A stretch of 64,000 bases of DNA from a virus. Location of the stretch: positions 1 to 64,000 of IMG/VR virus record IMGVR_UViG_3300010334_000001; one strand, given 5' to 3'. Shown one piece after another: positions 53,058 to 60,015 of the stretch (position 1 is the stretch's first letter; every line of letters starts with the position of its first letter). Both the position numbers and the translations under genes were made by a program. Under the pieces are notes generated by a model. The model worked only from the letters and a program-made list of their open reading frames with translations, made no database searches and was not told where the DNA came from.

Positions 53058-53082
53058 GCCCCCTAGCTTTTTGCTAGGGGGC
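53058..53082 (-). terminator. Leftward intrinsic terminator
   Basis: Perfect 10-bp stem GCCCCCTAGC/GCTAGGGGGC with a five-base loop, followed on the minus strand by TTTGTTGTTTT. Ends transcription of the phosphatase-like gene upstream. Confidence 0.88.
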
Positions 53083-53095
53083 AATACGGATGTGT

Positions 53096-53719
53096 TTAAA
53101 GGCACAACAGCCAATTTTTGAAACTGTCGTTGCTGAGGCATCGTTCATCGCGCTTGCTGCGGATCGTGTCTATCGCCTGTTTTGGTTCCATGCCTCTGTT
53201 TATGAGCACAAGAGCCGTGACTAAACTTGATCTGTTGATGCCGGCTTGGCAGCGCATTAAAACGGTGGCTCCGTTATCTAATGCAGCGCAGGCTTCGGTT
53301 GCAGCCCGGATTGCTTTGTCTTTCACTGTGGGAGTGCAATACCCGTCGTGAAATTCAAAGCGCCTGTCAACCAGCGGTTGAATCCAGTTTCCGCTGCTTG
53401 CTTTAGGTGCCATTGCGTACATAGTGAAAACGATGTCGAACCGATCAAAAATTGGCGTGTGATCTTCAGGGGTTCCTGATTGCCACAGACCAGGGATTAT
53501 TTCGTCCTGTCGAGCAATCAACTGGTCTGTCTCATGCCAAGTCAGTGATTCTGGTCGGACATTTGTTAAGACCTTGCCTTGGTGACAACCACGAGAAACG
53601 CGGAGTCTGTAGCGGCCTTCATGCCTGTATTCTTTTCGTACATATACGGCCGTTCCATACAACTCGCGGATGGAACCGTGGTATACAGCTTCGTCAGTTT
53701 CTCTGATTGTGAAACTCAT
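53096..53719 (-). CDS. Dual-specificity phosphatase-like protein
   Basis: 207 aa. The active-site loop TVLMRCQAGINRSSLVTALV gives C157-x5-R163-S164, the signature of cysteine phosphatases. The usual His before the Cys is Arg (RC rather than HC). FEFHDGY (D125) is a plausible general acid. The N-terminal ~60 residues are extra. It could remove phosphate from host proteins or nucleotides in lysogeny or infection. Flanked by terminators, so it may form its own unit with the gene at 53716. Confidence 0.8.
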   Translation of the reverse strand: MSFTIRETDEAVYHGSIRELYGTAVYVRKEYRHEGRYRLRVSRGCHQGKVLTNVRPESLTWHETDQLIARQDEIIPGLWQSGTPEDHTPIFDRFDIVFTMYAMAPKASSGNWIQPLVDRRFEFHDGYCTPTVKDKAIRAATEACAALDNGATVLMRCQAGINRSSLVTALVLINRGMEPKQAIDTIRSKRDERCLSNDSFKNWLLCL

Positions 53720-54120
53720 TCAGTCACCAGCCGAAGGACAGGCGCTGCCTTGTATGCGAGATGCAGCTGCAGGTCGCGTACTTGTGAGGCGATGAGCCAG
53801 TTGTTGACGATGGACTTGGCTATGACCATGAAGTTGGCCCAGCAGACGGTGCCGGCGATGGGGCCGGGGGAGTTGTGGCAGGTACAGCGTTTGTGCCACG
53901 CGGATGCCCGATAGCGGTCAAAGCACCCGAGTTTGTTGTCTTCTTCGACGTCGGCGAGGATGTCTTGCCAGGTAAAGGCCCGCGCGCTTGGAGGGGCGTA
54001 GTGGTGCGTGCGGAGTGTTTCGCGGGGCGGGATGATGCCGAATGTTTCGTAGTCGGACAGGTCAAATGGGTCGTAGACGTGGTCCGGTATGTGTGTGCCG
54101 GGGAATTGAATGACGGTCAT
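53716..54120 (-). CDS. Hypothetical protein upstream of phosphatase
   Basis: 134 aa, overlapping the phosphatase gene by four bases. Two Cys (KRCTCHNSPG) plus WANFMVIAKSIVNNWLIAS. No known domain. A promoter at 54272-54300 and a terminator at 54144-54174 precede it, so expression may be attenuated. Confidence 0.7.
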   Translation of the reverse strand: MTVIQFPGTHIPDHVYDPFDLSDYETFGIIPPRETLRTHHYAPPSARAFTWQDILADVEEDNKLGCFDRYRASAWHKRCTCHNSPGPIAGTVCWANFMVIAKSIVNNWLIASQVRDLQLHLAYKAAPVLRLVTE

Positions 54121-54143
54121 GGTGTCTCCTGTTTTTGGGCATG

Positions 54144-54174
54144 AAAAAAAGCCCCTCGGCGGGTGCCGGGGGGC
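54144..54174 (-). terminator. Leftward terminator ahead of gene at 53716
   Basis: On minus, GCCCCCCGGC and GCCGAGGGGC form the stem and seven U's follow. It lies between the promoter at 54272-54300 and the next gene start (54120), the layout of an attenuator or of a short non-coding RNA. Confidence 0.8.
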
Positions 54175-54210
54175 TGTGTTGCGGGGTCTCTTCGCGGGCT
54201 CTCTGGCCTG

Positions 54211-54246
54211 CTACTTTGTGAGGAAATGTGCTGCGGCGCGGGGCAT
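54211..54246 (-). CDS. Possible 11-residue leader peptide
   Basis: ATG 54246 follows GGGAG by six bases and lies about 20 bases after the expected transcript start. It reads MPRAAAHFLTK then TAG, then the terminator. A leader-peptide role is inferred from layout alone. Confidence 0.35.
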   Translation of the reverse strand: MPRAAAHFLTK

Positions 54247-54271
54247 AGTTCTCCCGTTACCGTATGACTTA

Positions 54272-54300
54272 ATGATACACGCTGAAACTATTTGATGCAA
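54272..54300 (-). promoter_or_regulatory. Leftward sigma-70-type promoter
   Basis: TTGCAT (complement of 54295-54300) and TATCAT (complement of 54272-54277) with exactly 17 bases between. The -10 differs from TATAAT at one position. Probably drives the 54120-53096 genes or a short RNA. Confidence 0.6.
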
Positions 54301-54483
54301 CGTGTTACATGAGATTTAGGACCCGGGAGCCAATGACGGGGGAGACATCAGCCCCCGGGTACCTAAAACCTATCAAAAAGAGTCACAACACCGTTGTATT
54401 GGCACGTAATACGGTGTCACGCATCCCTGCGAGCCCTAGAAAGGGTCTCTAGGCTTGTTTCTTGAAGGCCTGGTCTCCTTCCG

Positions 54484-54518
54484 CTGGAGGGCGCCACACC
54501 CCCTCAGGCGCCCTCCAG
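54484..54518 (-). terminator. Hairpin downstream of DUF932 gene
   Basis: Perfect 12-bp stem CTGGAGGGCGCC/GGCGCCCTCCAG with an 11-base loop, eight bases after the stop of the DUF932 gene. No U-tract; probably a terminator or 3' stabiliser. Confidence 0.6.
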
Positions 54519-54526
54519 TCGCCCCT

Positions 54527-55537
54527 TCACAGCAGTTGTAGGACCCGGCTAGACAGCCCTGCGGGCGGATCAAACACGTTCCTTGTGGCCACGTTTCTAT
54601 TTCGATCCACAGAACCAATGGCTCCACGTGAGGGAGCCAGCCACTGCTCGTACTCACTAACGGCGTTCCACATGCCGTAGGCGGTACCTGACCATTCCCC
54701 TACCGTGGGGGACCCGAAATACAGGTCAGCAATCTGCTCACGCTTAGCTGTGCGCACGGTGATCAGACCCGGCTTGTCCTTCTCCTTATCGAAAGGAAGG
54801 AGCTTCTCAATCACTTTGTCTGCCTGCTCAGTGGTCAGCGTCGTGTGCATGAGCCGGTCGATTTCCTTGGCAAAAGCATCCTGCCCATCCCACGCCAAGC
54901 CGATTGCCTCACGGGCGTCGGTCACTCGAGCGCGCGAATTGGTGGTGTGCTTGACGCGATAGGACGTTTTCGCGCCTTGCAGACTCCACGTGAGGGTGTT
55001 GGCACATACGACGCGGGTGCGGGTGATGTACACGGTCAACGGCATGGTGCCGTCGTGACTGGAGGCCACGACCATGTACGTGTCGATCTTGTCCCCGGAA
55101 CCTTCAAACGTGAACTCGTCACCCAGTTTGATGGTCATGAAGAATTGCTTGCCTGATCGGATGGAGCCGCCGGTCTCCCAGATGGCTTGGTTGTTTTGGT
55201 CTGTGATGGCTTCGACCAGTTCGGCCGCTTCATGGGTCTGCATGACCATGTAGTTGCTGCCTACTGCTCCTAGGCCGTTGATGCGCCCGTCAGGCCAAAT
55301 ACGGTACGTGCCGTAAGCGCTGGGAATAGAAACCTGAACCGTGGCGTCGACGCCATTCCAGTGACGAAAGGACAGTGGGTCGTTGGTCTTGAACACGGTG
55401 TAGTTCAGGCCGGCTAGTTCAAGGGCGTCTTGAATTGTTTGTGCTTCACTAACGATTGTGCCGAGTTGGTGCCATGCGGTGTCTCGTGCGGCAAAAAATG
55501 ATGCCTTGCCGTCTATTACTTCGAGCTCGTGTGCCAT
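54527..55537 (-). CDS. DUF932 (TIGR03299-type) phage/plasmid protein
   Basis: 336 aa from ATG 55537 with AGGAAA upstream. HELEVIDGKASFFAARDTAWH at the N-terminus, then LGAVGSNYMVMQTHEAAELV, TRTRVVCANTLTWSL and TARYR-like segments, match the DUF932 family found on phages and plasmids. Biochemical role is not settled to my knowledge. Placed in the accessory region near the excisionase. Confidence 0.85.
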   Translation of the reverse strand: MAHELEVIDGKASFFAARDTAWHQLGTIVSEAQTIQDALELAGLNYTVFKTNDPLSFRHWNGVDATVQVSIPSAYGTYRIWPDGRINGLGAVGSNYMVMQTHEAAELVEAITDQNNQAIWETGGSIRSGKQFFMTIKLGDEFTFEGSGDKIDTYMVVASSHDGTMPLTVYITRTRVVCANTLTWSLQGAKTSYRVKHTTNSRARVTDAREAIGLAWDGQDAFAKEIDRLMHTTLTTEQADKVIEKLLPFDKEKDKPGLITVRTAKREQIADLYFGSPTVGEWSGTAYGMWNAVSEYEQWLAPSRGAIGSVDRNRNVATRNVFDPPAGLSSRVLQLL

Positions 55538-55565
55538 GCTGTTTCCTGTCTCTTGTTGTGGGACA

Positions 55566-55610
55566 GGGGCAGGCCGCGGTTGCACCCGCATTGGCCTGCC
55601 CCTCTTTTTT
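55566..55610 (+). terminator. Rightward-oriented intrinsic terminator
   Basis: GGGGCAGGCC (55566-55575) pairs perfectly with GGCCTGCCCC (55593-55602), followed by TCTTTTTT on plus. Flanking genes are leftward, so it would stop rightward (antisense) transcripts; leftward it is a hairpin without U-tract. Confidence 0.7.
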
Positions 55611-55896
55611 ATTCCTCGACCGCCTCCCTGGTGAATTGGTCGAGTGCCTGTCCGAGAGCAATGTCGGACAGGAGTGTGGGGATGGGTACTTCGGCGGCGC
55701 CTGCCCAGCAGGAAAGGAAGGCGGCAGCGACCAGCCCTAAGTCAAGGGACAGGTCGATTAGGTCCGGGACGCTGTCAGGCATGATGCCTTCGGGCAGCCT
55801 TTCGGCTCCTAAAGCCCAAGCGGAGATGATTGCTAGGGCGCGCTGGCGTACCTCAGGACCGTTTGATGGAATTGGTGATGAAGTCATTGAGGTCAT
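55609..55896 (-). CDS. Small hypothetical protein beside excisionase
   Basis: 95 aa, starting at 55896 within the end of the excisionase gene. Helical with a hydrophobic centre (DLGLVAAAFLSCWAGAA). Not recognised. May be co-expressed with excisionase. Confidence 0.6.
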   Translation of the reverse strand: MTSMTSSPIPSNGPEVRQRALAIISAWALGAERLPEGIMPDSVPDLIDLSLDLGLVAAAFLSCWAGAAEVPIPTLLSDIALGQALDQFTREAVEE

Positions 55897-56095
55897 CTAC
55901 GAGGATTCTGTGACGGGGCTCAAGACTTCCCGGACGTGATACGTCGGCCGTTGGAAGTGCCCCCGATTTGATGAGTCGATACACGTGTGTACGCGAGCAG
56001 CCTATGAAATCTGCTGCTTGGTTCACGGTCATAAGCTTGATGAGCGGTGTGTCAGCCTGAGTCATAATGGGGATTGTAATGACATCTTGACTCAT
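55853..56095 (-). CDS. xis: Excisionase / MerR-type HTH protein
   Basis: About 80 aa. MTVNQAADFIGCSRTHVYRLIKSGALPTAD, then RHRILVDDLNDFI, is the winged helix-turn-helix of the excisionase family. Start uncertain: 56119 (GTG), 56095 or 56065 (ATG); none has a good ribosome-binding site. Divergent from the repressor, behind a promoter at 56194-56222. It would bend attachment-site DNA to direct integrase to excision, or act as a Cro-like regulator. Confidence 0.78.
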   Translation of the reverse strand: MSQDVITIPIMTQADTPLIKLMTVNQAADFIGCSRTHVYRLIKSGALPTADVSRPGSLEPRHRILVDDLNDFITNSIKRS

Positions 56096-56193
56096 CCTGC
56101 AACTACTTTGGTTGTACACGAAACTGCCCCGTTCTTCCCCCGTTTGATGTGGATTGGTTTGTCGTGCCGTTTGTTACCTGTGAGTACCGTCAC

Positions 56194-56222
56194 ATTCTGC
56201 TGAGAATGCCTCACAACGTCAA
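56194..56222 (-). promoter_or_regulatory. Leftward promoter of excisionase, with motif sites 8a/8b inside
   Basis: TTGACG (complement of 56217-56222) and CAGAAT (complement of 56194-56199) with exactly 17 bases between. The 13-bp motif TGAGAATGCCTCA (56201-56213) fills the spacer, and a second weaker copy (56211-56223) covers the -35. A repressor bound here would block the promoter. Confidence 0.65.
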
Positions 56223-56252
56223 CTCTGTTTGCAAAATGCTCGAACAATGTGT

Positions 56253-56265
56253 GTCACGGTGTGAC
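56253..56265. promoter_or_regulatory. Palindrome GTCACGGTGTGAC, candidate operator
   Basis: Inverted repeat GTCAC-N3-GTGAC in the repressor-excisionase gap, with GTGTGTCA repeated just downstream. It lies about 20 bp before TGATATT, a possible -10 of the repressor gene. The arms recall the GTCACGCGTGAC palindrome at 2860. Confidence 0.45.
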
Positions 56266-56333
56266 TATGTGTGTCATGATGTTTGATATTCGCCGCTAGA
56301 TAGGCCTAGTGGCACTGGCACGGAGGATTGATA

Positions 56334-56723
56334 ATGACTCAAAAGGACATTCAGCTTTCTGAAGACGCAGCCAGAAAGCTCGGGGGAGCAATAGTCCGTC
56401 ATCGCGTTGAACGTGGATACCGAAGCGCACGAAAGTTGGGTCTTGAGTCCAATTTGGATTACCGCACTATCACCTCACTTGAAAGTGCTCGCCGAGCCAG
56501 CGTTTCAAGAAGCACGCTTGCTGTTCTGGAGCTGTGCCTTGACCTTCCGTCTGGCTATTTCCTCAGTCTTGTAGACGGGGATGACATGCCTGCAGACACC
56601 GTCGAGCTTGATATTCCAGTTGGAGTTTCGGCTAGTGCGGTGCAGCAAGCGCGCGTAGTTGCCCAGGCTGCTTTTGAGGCAGCATTACAGCAGTTGAAAG
56701 CTGCCGGCCTTCAGAAGGCATAG
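56334..56723 (+). CDS. Immunity repressor-like HTH protein
   Basis: 129 aa from ATG 56334 with GGAGG seven bases upstream. Residues about 10-60 form an Xre-like helix-turn-helix (RKLGGAIVRHRVERGYRSAR, KLGLESNLDYRTITSLESAR), followed by a C-terminal helical region likely for dimerisation. Divergent from the excisionase, next to attP, the usual place of the lysogeny repressor. The stop lies 117 bases before the attP core, so integration would not truncate it. Confidence 0.8.
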   Translation: MTQKDIQLSEDAARKLGGAIVRHRVERGYRSARKLGLESNLDYRTITSLESARRASVSRSTLAVLELCLDLPSGYFLSLVDGDDMPADTVELDIPVGVSASAVQQARVVAQAAFEAALQQLKAAGLQKA

Positions 56724-56757
56724 GCGTCTAACAGCACGCCAGTACCAGCCAGTCACA

Positions 56758-56832
56758 CGGTGTTGCAGAGTGACACAGGTGGTCGAGAAAATGCGCCGAG
56801 AAAGTCGCATTTTGAGCCACTCTGCAACACCG
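56758..56832. repeat. Nested inverted repeat beside attP
   Basis: CGGTGTTGCAGAGTG (56758-56772) is a perfect 15-base inverted copy of 56818-56832. Inside it AAAATGCG (56788-56795) pairs with CGCATTTT (56806-56813). It may be the repressor terminator, integrase arm sites, or both. Confidence 0.7.
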
Positions 56833-56840
56833 GACTGGAT

Positions 56841-56885
56841 CTCATAATCTGGTCGTCGTCGGTTCGAGCCCGACCCGCCCCACCA
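56841..56885 (+). other. attP: attP core: 3' half of a tRNA-Met(CAU)
   Basis: From the anticodon loop CTCATAA through the T arm (GTCGG-TTCGAGC-CCGAC), the acceptor strand CCGCCCC, A and CCA. The 5' half of a tRNA is absent, so this is not a working gene but the segment that would rebuild a host tRNA-Met gene after integration. The integrase gene is 1 kb to the right. Confidence 0.85.
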
Positions 56886-56980
56886 CGAAAAGTCGTTGCA
56901 AGACATAAGTAAAAGCCACAGCGCAGTGACTAGTCGATAGGAATTTGGACGTCATATCTAACATTTCATCTAACAGGGAG

Positions 56981-57106
56981 TTAGATGCAACCATCCGGTA
57001 GCTCGGGAGTTGCGGAATCATTTTCTGGCTTGAGTGAGCCGCACTCGCGGCACACTTGCCAGTCGTAAATAGAACTTCCGTAGGTCCACTCATGGCTGTG
57101 ATTCAT
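56981..57106 (-). CDS. 41-aa protein with CxxC
   Basis: From ATG 57106, three bases after the upstream stop. MNHSHEWTYGSSIYDWQVCRE then CGSLK has one CxxC. Not recognised. Last gene of the integrase operon before attP. Confidence 0.5.
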   Translation of the reverse strand: MNHSHEWTYGSSIYDWQVCRECGSLKPENDSATPELPDGCI

Positions 57107-57108
57107 GG

Positions 57109-57243
57109 CTAGTTCTCCCCCAGATCGTCGGGCACATGAGTCCAGCAGTAACGAGCACCGGCATCTGTGATACCCGCTTTGTTCTGGCAGTAGTCACACT
57201 TGAGCCAGTTCTTGCGAAGTGGCGGTAGTTCTGATTTCTTCAT
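57109..57243 (-). CDS. 44-aa protein with CxxC
   Basis: From ATG 57243 with AGGAGAAC upstream. NWLKCDYCQNKAGITDAGARY then CWTHV gives three Cys and one His, a plausible small zinc site. The leader GGAGAACTAGCCATG is repeated before neighbouring genes. Confidence 0.55.
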   Translation of the reverse strand: MKKSELPPLRKNWLKCDYCQNKAGITDAGARYCWTHVPDDLGEN

Positions 57244-57245
57244 GG

Positions 57246-57386
57246 CTAGTTCTCCTGTTCCGTGATGTCTACGTTGTCGGCCATATACGGCAGCGCTGTA
57301 GCCAGAAGAGTCATCACCGCGTGGGTGACGTGTCGGTCATTCTCATCTTCGTCCGTGTCGTATGACACTTCGATTGTTACTCGCAT
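57246..57386 (-). CDS. 46-aa acidic protein
   Basis: From ATG 57386, preceded by AAAGGAGAACTGAG. MRVTIEVSYDTDEDENDRH begins with a beta strand and an acidic loop, followed by a helix (VTHAVMTLLATALPYM). Not recognised. Confidence 0.55.
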   Translation of the reverse strand: MRVTIEVSYDTDEDENDRHVTHAVMTLLATALPYMADNVDITEQEN

Positions 57387-57387
57387 C

Positions 57388-57555
57388 TCAGTTCTCCTTT
57401 ACGGCTGCTGTTTCGCAAGCAACATGGTTGCCTGTATCGCCATTCCATTCCAGTGATTCGTCGGCATATTGCATTACCCCACAGATATCGCAGGTTGGGG
57501 TACTGCATGTGTCGCATACGGTGTCATCTGTCCAGCAGATGTGTTCCTGATTCAT
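57388..57555 (-). CDS. 55-aa Cys-rich zinc-binding protein
   Basis: From ATG 57555 (AGGAGAAGCC upstream; a start at 57597 overlaps the previous gene). ICWTDDTVCDTCSTPTCDIC has five Cys with two CxxC pairs, followed by a further Cys. Possibly a zinc ribbon that binds protein or DNA. Confidence 0.62.
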   Translation of the reverse strand: MNQEHICWTDDTVCDTCSTPTCDICGVMQYADESLEWNGDTGNHVACETAAVKEN

Positions 57556-57857
57556 GGCTTCTCCTGTAGGGCACGCAATGCAGTAACGGCTTTCCATAGC
57601 GCGGCACGTTGGTCGCCATACGCTTCACCAAACACGTAGTCGTGCAGATACTCAACCGTTTCGATGCACTTGGCGAGCATGTCCCGCTGGCCCTGTTCGT
57701 AGGCCCGCTTGTTCGTGTCAGACAGGACGGCCTGCCAGGTGGCGTTCATCTTGGAGATCTGCAAACTGACACCGGTGTCGATTAGATTGCACTCGCAGTG
57801 AACGGTTATGTCGCCACCGTTGGTGACGCATAGAACATGATGATGAAGGTTGCTCAT
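57552..57857 (-). CDS. Small hypothetical protein downstream of integrase
   Basis: 101 aa, from ATG 57857. N-terminal His/Cys residues (LHHHVLCVTNGGDITVHCEC), then helical. Coupled to the next gene by ATGA. Not recognised. Confidence 0.65.
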   Translation of the reverse strand: MSNLHHHVLCVTNGGDITVHCECNLIDTGVSLQISKMNATWQAVLSDTNKRAYEQGQRDMLAKCIETVEYLHDYVFGEAYGDQRAALWKAVTALRALQEKP

Positions 57858-57878
57858 TGTGCTCCTCCATATTGAGGG

Positions 57879-59039
57879 TTAGGGCTGCCCTGATGACAGC
57901 CATTTAGCGTAGGCGTCAGCGGCCTCGTCTTGTTGTTTAGCGGTTACGTGCGCATAAACCTTGAATGTTGTTGTGACGTCTTTGTGACCTAATCGTTCTG
58001 CCACTACGTGCGCCGGCACGCCTGCTTCCAGCAGCAGTGTTGCGTGGGTATGACGAAGTGCGTGAGGTTTGATGTAGGTCACGTTGGCTTGCTCAATGAT
58101 GGTTTTCCAATACCGAGCCATGTTGGAAGGGTTCAGTGGGCCACCGAACACGTTCGGGAAAACGTAATCGGCATCTAGCCATCGAGCGCCAGCTCGTAAA
58201 CGATCTTCTTTTTGTTTAACTCTGTGTTCTTTCAAAAGGAGGACAGTCGCCGGGTCAATTGTTACTCGCTTAGACAAGCCACTTTTCAAACTGTGCTCAA
58301 CCATGCCGCCGTGCACTTTGACCCTGTTGGTGTGGAAAGTAATCACTCCGGCTTCTAGATCAATGTCGCTCCAACGGAGCCCCAACATTTCGCCTCGCCT
58401 AGCGCCTGTTGCCGATTGGACGACGAACATTCGGCCGTATCGATCTTGCCGAATAACGTTGATAAGCCTGCTCATTTCATCAGGCGACCAGATTTTGGTT
58501 TCGGTGTGACGTGGCCGAGGGATAGCAATGTGTTCTGCTGGTGAATCTCCTCTGAGCCCGTATTCAGTCATGGCATCACGGAAGGCCTTCTTCAGCAATG
58601 TGCCTACGAATTCAACGGTACGTTTGCTTAAACCAGTCTTGTTAACCCCACCTTTGGTCAATAGGTCGCTGTAGAAGCGCTTGATGTCGATTGGCTTGAC
58701 TAGCTGTAGTTGCATCTGACCAAGAGTGTGATTACTTACGTATGAGATTTTTTCTTTGTAGGAGTCAATTGTTGAGGTTTTTAGGTCTTTTGTTAGTGCG
58801 TGGGCGGGCAGCCATTCGCTCAAGTAGTCACTTACGGTGATCTTGTCTCGAGCTGCTGCCCGCCCTACGCGCAAATCTTGGCGGCGTTGGTCACGCCATG
58901 CCAGGGCGGATTCTTCATCGTTGAAGCCGTAGGTTGTTCCTGCGTGCCATACGACTTTCTTCCGGCTTGGGTTGAGTGGGTCTGGTTCGCGCAATACGAC
59001 GTAAACCCGGTCGCCTCTCCAATGAATTCCTTCTGGCAT
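57879..59039 (-). CDS. int: Tyrosine integrase
   Basis: 386 aa, usual length. An N-terminal arm-binding domain, a SAM-like core-binding domain (about residues 65-165, VSDYLSEWLPAHA) and the catalytic domain are in order. Catalytic residues: R214 (SATGARRGE), H326 and R329 (HALRHTH), H352 (LGH) and Tyr362 (FKVYAH). Recombines attP with the host tRNA-Met site. It reads leftward toward attP, with five small genes between. Confidence 0.95.
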   Translation of the reverse strand: MPEGIHWRGDRVYVVLREPDPLNPSRKKVVWHAGTTYGFNDEESALAWRDQRRQDLRVGRAAARDKITVSDYLSEWLPAHALTKDLKTSTIDSYKEKISYVSNHTLGQMQLQLVKPIDIKRFYSDLLTKGGVNKTGLSKRTVEFVGTLLKKAFRDAMTEYGLRGDSPAEHIAIPRPRHTETKIWSPDEMSRLINVIRQDRYGRMFVVQSATGARRGEMLGLRWSDIDLEAGVITFHTNRVKVHGGMVEHSLKSGLSKRVTIDPATVLLLKEHRVKQKEDRLRAGARWLDADYVFPNVFGGPLNPSNMARYWKTIIEQANVTYIKPHALRHTHATLLLEAGVPAHVVAERLGHKDVTTTFKVYAHVTAKQQDEAADAYAKWLSSGQP

Positions 59040-59048
59040 GGCGTCAGG

Positions 59049-59297
59049 CTACCCAGCCAAGCGGGCTTTGGATATGAAATGTTCGTCTATGTGATTCATG
59101 ACGATGTTTCTGTAATTGTTTAGAAGTGACGTTGCCCTGCAGTCATAGCAATATGTCCCTATGGCAGGCGAATGGTCCCCGTAATCGGTGTCACCCGTAT
59201 AGTCAATGGTCTCTCCGGCCCAACAATCAGACGTGTTGATTGAAATGTTGACTTCGATGGCTCTTACGCTGTTGCATTCGGGGTTATGGCATTTCAT
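59049..59297 (-). CDS. Small Cys-rich protein
   Basis: 82 aa, MKCHNPECNSVRAIEV at the N-terminus and GTYCYDCRATSLLNNY later: four Cys in two pairs, a probable zinc ribbon. Overlaps the upstream gene by 14 bases. Confidence 0.68.
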   Translation of the reverse strand: MKCHNPECNSVRAIEVNISINTSDCWAGETIDYTGDTDYGDHSPAIGTYCYDCRATSLLNNYRNIVMNHIDEHFISKARLAG

Positions 59298-59541
59298 TGG
59301 CGGCCGCCTTTGCGCAAATATTGATGCAATCAGCCATGAGTTCCACGAAGCTTTCCACGCTAATCATGGAGCCTTCCATGGACGTTCGTGCTAGGTCAGC
59401 TGCTTCTGATTGAAGCCAGCTAGTTCCGTGGGTGAAGACGCGCTCTTTGGCGTTGACGCGCTCAATATCCACGATGCCCTGGCTTAGATTCTTAACGATC
59501 TGGCTAGCAGATTCTTCCGTTATTAGCTCTTCTGCAGTCAC
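59284..59541 (-). CDS. Small helical protein
   Basis: 85 aa, acidic and helical, starting MTAEELITEESASQIVKN. No motif recognised. Coupled to the upstream gene. Confidence 0.65.
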   Translation of the reverse strand: MTAEELITEESASQIVKNLSQGIVDIERVNAKERVFTHGTSWLQSEAADLARTSMEGSMISVESFVELMADCINICAKAAANEMP

Positions 59542-59747
59542 TTAACTGGTCTCCTTGTAGGGCAGGGGGCTAGAGATTCCACAGCAATCCCAGCCACGAC
59601 CGGGTTGCTGCTTCGTACGGCTTGAAACATCTCCTCTCGCAGGTCAGGATCAACAACGTGATGAATTAGGCATCTACATCCGTCTTGCCGCTTGAGGTAT
59701 TCACGCTGGCGAGCAAGCTGCTCCTCGTGATCTTTGATTACTGTCAT
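59538..59747 (-). CDS. Small hypothetical protein
   Basis: 69 aa, starting MTVIKDHEEQLARQREYLKR (helical), then CRCLIHHV. Not recognised; coupled to the downstream gene. Confidence 0.62.
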   Translation of the reverse strand: MTVIKDHEEQLARQREYLKRQDGCRCLIHHVVDPDLREEMFQAVRSSNPVVAGIAVESLAPCPTRRPVK

Positions 59748-59748
59748 G

Positions 59749-60015
59749 TCACTCCCAACTGTGGATTAGCCATCCGCGTTTTTGAGCCTCCTCGGGCTCT
59801 CGGGTAATGAGGTCGTGGCAAGGACGGCACAGACACACCAGGTTGGTTTCGTCAGTAATGGAACCGCCTCGTGCTCGACTTTTGCGCTCATGCACATCAA
59901 CTGAGCGTTGTTTCCAGCATCGCTGACAAATGGGATGCTGGGTCAGCAACCGTACGACTAAGGGAATGCGTTCCTTGTCGTAGATTCGTTGCCTCTTGGC
60001 GCTGCGATATTTCAC
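59749..60015 (-). CDS. HNH endonuclease
   Basis: 88 aa from GTG 60015 (GTGA overlap with the upstream stop). PICQRCWKQRSVDVHERKSR, then TNLVCLCRPCHDLIT: two CxxC pairs, DVHE with the first His, N, and PCHDLIT with the final His. A compact nuclease, often linked to packaging or recombination in phages; here far from TerL but within 4 kb of the small-terminase-like gene. Confidence 0.85.
   Translation of the reverse strand: MKYRSAKRQRIYDKERIPLVVRLLTQHPICQRCWKQRSVDVHERKSRARGGSITDETNLVCLCRPCHDLITREPEEAQKRGWLIHSWE

Larger units (their letters stand above)
54121..54526. other. 406-bp gap with promoter, leader and hairpins
   Basis: No long gene. From right to left it holds a 12-bp hairpin (54484-54518), an inverted repeat ACCCGGG/CCCGGGT (54321-54360), a leftward promoter (54272-54300), an 11-codon leader frame (54211-54246) and a terminator (54144-54174). 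Confidence 0.65.

Noticed and set aside
54617-54998. Further parS-like sites containing CCACGTGAGGG
   Set aside because: They share only the CACGTG core, lack the flanking TGTTN/NAACA, and lie in the DUF932 coding sequence.
56841-56885. A functional phage tRNA gene
   Set aside because: Only anticodon loop to CCA is present. The sequence to the left cannot form matching acceptor, D and anticodon arms.
56334-56885. Integration-dependent immunity through repressor truncation at attP
   Set aside because: The repressor stop (56721-56723) is 117 bp before the core, so integration would leave the protein unchanged.
56842-57093. Minus-strand frame ending GRVGLEPTTTRL
   Set aside because: This ending is a well-known artefact of translating a tRNA 3' half; here it is the attP core.
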